From Rhyacophila brunnea (lineage: Eukaryota; Arthropoda; Insecta; Trichoptera; Rhyacophilidae), in contig JAGYXB010001964.1 of NCBI GenBank assembly GCA_022495005.1, forward strand, positions 1,364,001 to 1,428,000: a stretch of 64,000 nucleotides of DNA, in the 5' to 3' direction. Positions 58,085-64,000 of the stretch are shown here, one piece after another. The translations under genes were made by a program, and so were the position numbers. The notes below the pieces were generated by a model. That model was not told the origin of the DNA and ran no database searches. It was given only the letters and a program-made list of their open reading frames with translations. Within the stretch, counting starts at the first letter, position 1. Every line of letters starts with the position of its first letter.

Positions 58085-59271
58085 CGTTTGTGTCTGATTC
58101 CAATAGGAATATTTTTTACGCAGTTATTGAGTTAATTATTGTCAATGGCAGCCGCGCCAATACATTGATATCAGTGCATTCTTATTTGTGAATATTTATA
58201 AACATTATGATTCGATACTCAAATACGGATCTAGGACGATTTGGCGGCGACACAACTGGACGCCACGCAATTCGAAAATAAATAGACGTTAGGTACTTAT
58301 AGGCACTTTTAAAAAAAACATTTAATATTAGATATTATTTATATTTAAATTATTAAGTATATTATGATTTGATAGTTGGTGAGAATTTAAATAAATGCAC
58401 ACGTAAATAATGATTTAATCGTGCATATATGTTTAACTTCTAACGAAAAAAGAGTTTTTTATTTTTATATAAAGCCATAGGCATGGTAATTCTCAATCCG
58501 CAATAAAAAATATTATGTTAAGAGTAAAGTGAATTAAAACTAATAATTATTAGATAGAAACTGATTACAATTCCTCGGCTACGCTCTGTTTACGTGTCTA
58601 TGACAGTGCGGGGTCCAGTTGTCCTGGCGTCCAATTGTCCCATTCCCTCAAATACCGTTACCGATCGCGAATATATTAATTTGTATATTTTAGGGGATAA
58701 TCCAAATTTTATTAAGTGTGAAGATGGTTTTAGTTTAATGTGACTTATAGTAATAGAGCCCTATGCACAATCGTCTGTCATAATTACAACAAAATTACAA
58801 CAAAACACTATCCAGAAAGCCTTTCATAGTTATGATCGAGTTGTCTATGGTCCACCAAATCTGCAATAGCTTCGTTCTGTTTTTCTATTGAAAATATTAC
58901 TATATATAAAAATTCTCTTTTTCATAATTTAGGTAAATTATTTTGTAATTGTTAAACGATGACAAAAATATGAAAAATATACAAAATTAATTCAATAACT
59001 ATAAATACACAATTAATATTTAATAAAAATGATTAAATGTCTCCGCAATTAGTGAATAATATAAGTTATTTTTTGACCATGTTTTTCCCGATACGGTAAC
59101 ACTTGCCGTTGAAATGTCAGATTTTGTCATTTACAATTATTACAAATATATGCCATGATGTGAATAATTATATAGAGTGATTAAAACTAATATTACCATG
59201 TTGGTGTGTAGGTAACTAAGTACTTATATATTTCAACTACCTATCTATTGGTTTAATATTACATAAATATA
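58085..59271. other. unclassified AT-rich sequence
   Basis: No gene recognised. The last base (A at 59271) is the T-side flank of Helitron 2. Confidence 0.35.
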
Positions 59272-61140
59272 CTAGCTGACCCGGCAAACGTTGTTCTGCC
59301 ATATAAATTATTTCTAGTGAATATTTTGGTTGTTAAATAAAAAATAACGAATGTATCGTAAGTGTGTGGGGATGGGATATATGACAGAAAGAGGAATAGA
59401 GCGCTGTAGACGATGACCGCCGATAAAAACAAAAAAAACATCAACCATTCATTTTCTCAATTCAAAATGAGTAATGATGTTCATAATGAATGAATTACAT
59501 GTGACAGGATCTCGTTGTTTAATGTTTATGCAATATCCGTCTTGTCCCTTCCAGAAAATTAGCGGATATTGGAGAGCGTCGTATGAACGGTGTGTGTCAG
59601 CGATGAACTCCAGATTATTGTTTCTTCTTCGAATCACGATTTCTCGCGTCGATGTGTGGTCGCCAACCATGATTTCAGCAATGTCGTCAACAACAGGCGC
59701 ATTAAATCGAAGCTCGTGCTCTCCAGCTGGTGTTTTCTCATGATTGATGACAATAGCGTGATTGTCACTTTGCAATTCGTGCATGTGTGCTTTGAAGAAT
59801 TTCAATAATTCATTGTGCTCATTCAACAGGGCGTCCAGTTTGCCGACGATGCGCCTGGCATTAAGCGAATTGAGGCTATTGTAGCCGCAACGTGCATCCA
59901 CATGATTGATGTCCTCACCGCCCATGAAGTAGATTTCTAAAAATTTATATGGTTCGTTTGGCATTGGCAGCAATGAGCCTACTTTGTGGTATACTTGGCC
60001 TTTGATTTTGAACGTAGAATGGAATTGTTGACCATTTACCGCAGTATTGTGAACTATTTCTGTTGCTCCGAACGAAGTCTTTTAAAAGCATGAATTGAAT
60101 GTGCGAATGGACTTCAGGAACAGGTTTGAATCTGGAACCATGCCGATGAGCAAGCCGTTCAATGGTTCTGGTGGTATCTCAATTTCTGGTAGTTGCACTT
60201 TTCCTGATGCGTAACACATCCCGGCTGACTCATGTTTGAATTTGAGCGCATGACAATGGAGACATTCTTTGTCCATAGCACCGATCAGTACTTTCGGATG
60301 AGCGAAATATTCAATATCTGGCTCGTACTCGAATGCGAGACGAAGGAACGAAGCGGGTGTAAATGTTCGATGTACTTGTTGGCGTTGTCGGTCATTTACT
60401 CTGCGTGTGTTAACTACGAACCGGCGCGCTTGGCTCCGTTCCAATTGTCGTTGTTGATTTCGTCCAGCTCGTGCCTCTTGTGATTGGGATGCACGCAATT
60501 GTGACATGCTTATACGCACGTTTTTGTTATCTTGTTGGATTTGTTCGTCTGTTCTTTCTGCTCTACTATTTTGTATGTTTGTTGCTTTATTCGTTCGACG
60601 GCCCAAATGGCCCCCCTTGCGTCTTGATGGCATTGTGCACTGTAATACACGCACATAAAAATAGATAAATTAAAATAAATCGTACAAAATTTTGCACGCA
60701 CTGCGTTGTGATATGCCGAATGAAATGTCAATATGACGCGACGCTTCTCTTGAATTCTTCTCGGACGTAGCGCCATCTGTCATTCAACAACATAAATAAT
60801 TTCGTTCTGTTTGAAATACGAACGACGGTTAAATTTGTTCATACAAAAATAATAAAATCGCGATTAAAAATGAGAGGGTGGGGAAGGAGGGCAAAAATTT
60901 GGGGTTATCGGTATTTTTTGATGCAAAATAATAAAAAAAATAAAAAAAGAAATTTTCAAAAAAATAAAAGAAAAAATTTTCTGGATAGAGATACCCTAAT
61001 CACCTAGCGGTATGAAATATACTTGTTGACCTATTCTCATACCTAACAAATATACATAAAAAATCATAAAAATCGGTCGAGCCATTTCGGAGGAGTTCGA
61101 CCACAAACATCGTGACACGAGATTTTTATATATATAGAGA
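59272..61140 (-). mobile_element. Helitron 2, internally deleted, reverse
   Basis: On the minus strand it begins TCTCTATATATATAAAAATC (61140 downward) and ends GGGTCAGCTAG at 59272, between A and T. 1869 bp. Same structure and same ORF end as Helitron 1, but it keeps the 89 bp that copy 1 has lost. High similarity to copy 1 by eye shows recent amplification from a common deleted parent. Confidence 0.93.
59449..60633 (-). pseudogene. Helitron N-terminal ORF, copy 2, one nonsense codon
   Basis: Starts MPSRRKGGHLGRRTNKATN at 60633 and runs in one frame to ...IMNIITHFELRK-stop at 59449, interrupted only by TAA at 60084-60082. There copy 1 has CAA, a single C to T change. It includes the Cys/His cluster CLHCHALKFKHESAGMCYAS (second Cys altered to Tyr), and the segment HNELLKFFKAHMHELQSDNH that copy 1 has lost. 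It lacks the HUH Rep and SF1 helicase domains needed for transposition. At about 395 codons it is far shorter than a full Helitron protein (over 1000 residues). Confidence 0.85.
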
Positions 61141-61916
61141 TAAATCTGAATAAGAAAAGTTAATTCATAATTCATTGACACTGACATTTCAATTCGATAA
61201 TCGGTTTTACTAAATTAAGACATGTACAGAATCAAGAAAGTAAAGGAAAATATGTCGTATTAAATGTCACGGATATTAATAGTTGTTCAATACCCATATT
61301 GAGATCAATTGTTAAATGAATTTGAGTGTATTGGCCGTTTTAAAGACACGTCAATTTATTTTCAGCGGTAAATGGCAATACGGAAGGGGGGCAAGGGGGC
61401 GAGTTCATAACAAAAGTAGTCTATGGTTAAGGAGTCCTTATCTCTATAATCTATAGTTAACAGATGGATTTCGGCTACTTACAATTTTTACTGTTATTTT
61501 ATGGTAAGTACGAATTGAGCATCGCGCTCATAGTATTAATGAAATGATTGATATAGATAATATGAGATTTTTTCAGATTTCAGCAGTTAAATTTGTGTAA
61601 ACAAAACTGGAGTAATTTTAGGATGTACCTTGACATTCTAGCAATTATTATTTGGAAAAGAAAGAGATACTAAAACACGAATTTATAAAACTTCCCGCAA
61701 GGCAATTATGATAAATGGGATGGAACCTAGAGAAAATAATTATAGTAAAAATAGGTGTATAATATTGTAGTCTAGAAATGAGGAAACTAAGATATATCTT
61801 AGGCAAAACTCACATAGGTATATAATACAAGGAACAGATTTGAGAAAATTGTCAAATTGAGGATGTGATCAGATAAATAGAATTAGATAAGTAGACCCAC
61901 GTATGACTCGATGGCA
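61141..61916. other. unclassified sequence
   Basis: No gene or repeat recognised. A G-run patch at 61384-61400 has no motif. Confidence 0.3.
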
Positions 61917-62065
61917 GTGGCGAAGGGTGGAAGTAGGCTGTTAAGATCCTCCATAAATAGTGCGCACTAAACTTTGTCAGTCATACGTGTTTGTTTTCAT
62001 TGAAATAATACTACAGTTTACAGATGGTATTAGTTAGTTTTTAAAATTCAATTAAATCCTGCGAA
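61917..62065 (-). repeat. family F repeat, reverse copy
   Basis: CAGTGGCGAAGGGTGGAAGT-AGGCTG, then CACTAAACTTTGTCAGTCAT-ACGTG and TTAGTTAGTTTTTAAAATTC: reverse complement of the 6200-6395 copy. Confidence 0.62.
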
Positions 62066-62218
62066 AACCAAGCCATAATAGATAATAGTAAAAAAATACT
62101 TGTCTATCTATAAAATATCTTAAGTTATGCAATTAAATTATATGTAACTTTGGATATTTTATAGATAGAATAATATTTTTTATCTATTATAGTTCGGTTG
62201 AGGCAGGACTTAATGAAA

Positions 62219-62465
62219 TGAACTAACAATATGTGTAATATGTATTCTTAATCTAACGAAAACAAATAAGTATTAATGAAAAGGTGTGCACAATTTTGTC
62301 GTATCGCCCAAAATATGCCAAAACTATTATGGTTTGATTTAGGCAGGGCTTTATTTATTTTTGTAAGTGAAAATAGTAATCTTAGTTTAATAAAAACAGA
62401 AACGTGTGAGTAACAAAGTTTAATGTGCACTATTTATGGCGGATCTTAACAGCCATCAACTGGTG
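62219..62465 (+). repeat. family F repeat, plus copy, disrupted
   Basis: GTATTCTTAATCTAACGAAA-ACAAATAAG at 62240 and CAAAGTTTAATGTGCACTAT-TTATGGCGGATCTTAACAGCC at 62414 match family F. A second AATCTTAGTTTAATAAAAAC block at 62379 suggests a partial duplication. Confidence 0.55.
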
Positions 62466-63132
62466 AAAAAAAAGGTTCAGACGGTTGGGCGAACTAACCC
62501 TTTGCGATCGGGTAGTCATAATAATGTTGGTTTTTAGTCAAATCTTTCTTGCACTAAAACTGCGGGAAAAATAAAATAAAAATCAAATGGATTAGTTTAT
62601 AATAATGTTAGTAATAATATATATAATATGATATATCGTGTGGCGTCTAAGGTTACTATTAATTTTTTTGTTAGCAGTGAAGTACCGAGGAAAATAACGA
62701 ATATTTGTTAGCGATTATCACATCGATACTAACGCACATGGCACCAATTGCGAGCATGTTGTCTGTGTCTAAAAATACATCTGAATAACAATTAGCGAAG
62801 AACTGAGATCTCAACAGACGGTGCATAGTAAGAGGAAAGTTGGACCCGGTGCCAAAATTCGAACCCGGATGGAAAGTCGGAAAACACAGGCCAGCGTGGA
62901 CGAACTGATGCGAACTGCAGTGGTCTACTCTTACATGTCAGTGAAAATTTATTATTGTAGGTCATAAGAATTTTTGTACTGTTATACTTGTATAAAGCAA
63001 AAGACATTGTATTTCAATCGTTTTATATTCATAGGTGGTTATATTCAGTATGGTTTATACATATTATATATAAAATAATTATAAGCCTAAAAATAGTTTT
63101 TTCTTCTTCTTTCTTTCTATACTTATAAGTAG
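62466..63132. other. unclassified AT-rich sequence
   Basis: No gene recognised. GTGCCAAAATTCGAACCCGG at 62850-62869 is box-B-like on the minus strand, but no tRNA-like head accompanies it. Confidence 0.35.
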
Positions 63133-63833
63133 GGAATCCAATCCCGAGTAAAAATTCTGATCCCGGGATTGGCCTCGGGGTTGGCATTTTTTCATAATTA
63201 ATATATATTTTTTATATTCACAAATAACATTGATAAAATCGGCCAAAAATAAATCTAGTATAATTTATACTATTTAAGACATTTTTATTATTAATATTGT
63301 GTACGTTCAATCTTGAAAATATATAAGTTTAATGGAGTAAATAATATTGTAATATAAATAAAAATGTGAATTTAATATTAGATTGCTGTTTCTGATAGTA
63401 AAGACTTAATGAGTGGGTTAGCGAGATTTAAAATAGTAAAGCCAATCGTGGTGTATGGCCTTTCCGCTTCATAAATCTAATTAGTCAGCCAAATATGAAA
63501 CTGCCGTAAAACATATGAGATCATGGTGGAATTACTTTGTTAAAAGTGCAAAGCATTGTTTTTTTCCCAATATTTCTCATTTTTATCAATTTATGTGAAA
63601 AAAAAATGAATCGGCAACTTACATAATATGGGTATAAATCAAACTTCATTCAAACTCAGTTTATTTCTAATTTAGTTATTTGTTATTAAAAGAATTTTTT
63701 CAGTTATATTTTCGTTTTTATTTTATTTTCCATAAAAATTGATAAAAAAAATCAATGCCGAAATCTTCGGGATTATGTTTACCAATCCCGGGATTCATAG
63801 GTATCAAAAATAGCTCGGGATCCCAGGATTACT
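63133..63833. mobile_element. foldback-like element with ATCCCGGGAT-rich ends
   Basis: The left arm (63133-63195) GAATCCAATCCCGAG, GATCCCGGGATTGG, GGGTTGGCATTTTTTCAT is mirrored at the right (63745-63830): ATCAATGCCGAAATCTTCGG, CCAATCCCGGGATTC, CTCGGGATCCCAGGATTA. Arms are about 60-85 bp and imperfect. The interior is AT-rich with no coding frame. TSD unclear. Confidence 0.65.
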
Positions 63834-64000
63834 TTTATAATATATTTTAAATTTCAATATTTTGACGGATAGGTGCCAAAAATATCGTAACGACGGTGTC
63901 AAAGATTATCGATAGGTGCACGAAAGAAATCGAAGCGACGGAATGTTAAACGACAATACATTTTAACATGATAACTTAAGAGCATACTTCAGTGAAACGG
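63834..64000. other. unclassified sequence to window end
   Basis: No feature recognised. GATAGGTGCCAAAAATATCG and GATAGGTGCACGAAAGAAAT-CG at 63870-63933 form a small local duplication. Confidence 0.3.

Noticed and set aside
1..64000. CRISPR array, bacterial operons, Shine-Dalgarno-driven genes or a defence system
   Set aside because: Composition, SINEs, LINEs and Helitrons show a eukaryotic nuclear locus, and no regularly spaced repeat array is present.

Overview
The window looks like intergenic or intronic DNA of an animal nuclear genome. It is most likely an insect. The unique sequence is strongly AT-rich, the mobile elements are insect-type, and short TTAGG-like runs (the usual insect telomere word) recur inside one repeat family. 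A hemipteran would fit the overall texture, but that is an impression and not proof. I found no host exon I would defend, no rRNA, no functional tRNA gene, no CRISPR and no bacterial-type operon.

Nearly everything recognisable is mobile DNA. (1) Non-LTR retrotransposons of several lineages: a nearly full-length but broken APE-endonuclease/RT element at 23516-26905; an R1-clade 3' half at 7700-8910 with further 3' fragments at 11560 and 51965; an RNase H-bearing I-like element at 16760-18260; a Jockey/CR1-like 3' end in three copies (13380, 32590, 56940); and short C-terminal fragments of other LINEs (600, 7440, 14540, 47430, 57130). (2) Two Helitrons (27011-28799 plus, 59272-61140 minus). Both are bounded by TC...CTAG and inserted between A and T, and both carry the same truncated N-terminal ORF without Rep or helicase. 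(3) tRNA-derived SINEs in at least seven copies, two with clear 15-16 bp target-site duplications (TSDs). (4) Many small DNA elements read directly from inverted termini and TSDs: two hAT-like (3447, 29865; 8-bp TSD), two PIF/Harbinger-like (42162, 55847; TAA TSD), a 134-bp palindrome with 5-bp TSD (44582), a foldback with 12-bp TSD (53363), a 1.15-kb foldback whose arms contain 15-bp tandem repeats (15337), and others. (5) Several dispersed families without a known class, here called A (six copies, all plus strand), D, E, F and M1.

Layout: 0-17 kb is densely nested (SINEs, M1, hAT, LINE remnants, the 15-bp-repeat foldback). 17-29 kb holds the two largest coding remnants (the I-like LINE and the APE-type LINE) and Helitron 1. 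29-45 kb is sparse AT-rich sequence with scattered MITEs, including a 41-bp inverted-repeat pair 3.8 kb apart (37484/41337). 45-64 kb has LINE fragments, R1 3' DNA, a foldback, a Harbinger MITE, Helitron 2 and a second IR-bounded element near the end.

These genes do not work together as a pathway. The logic is parasitic: autonomous LINEs and Helitrons elsewhere in the genome presumably mobilised the SINEs and truncated copies seen here. Family names A, D, E, F and M1 are labels for this report only.
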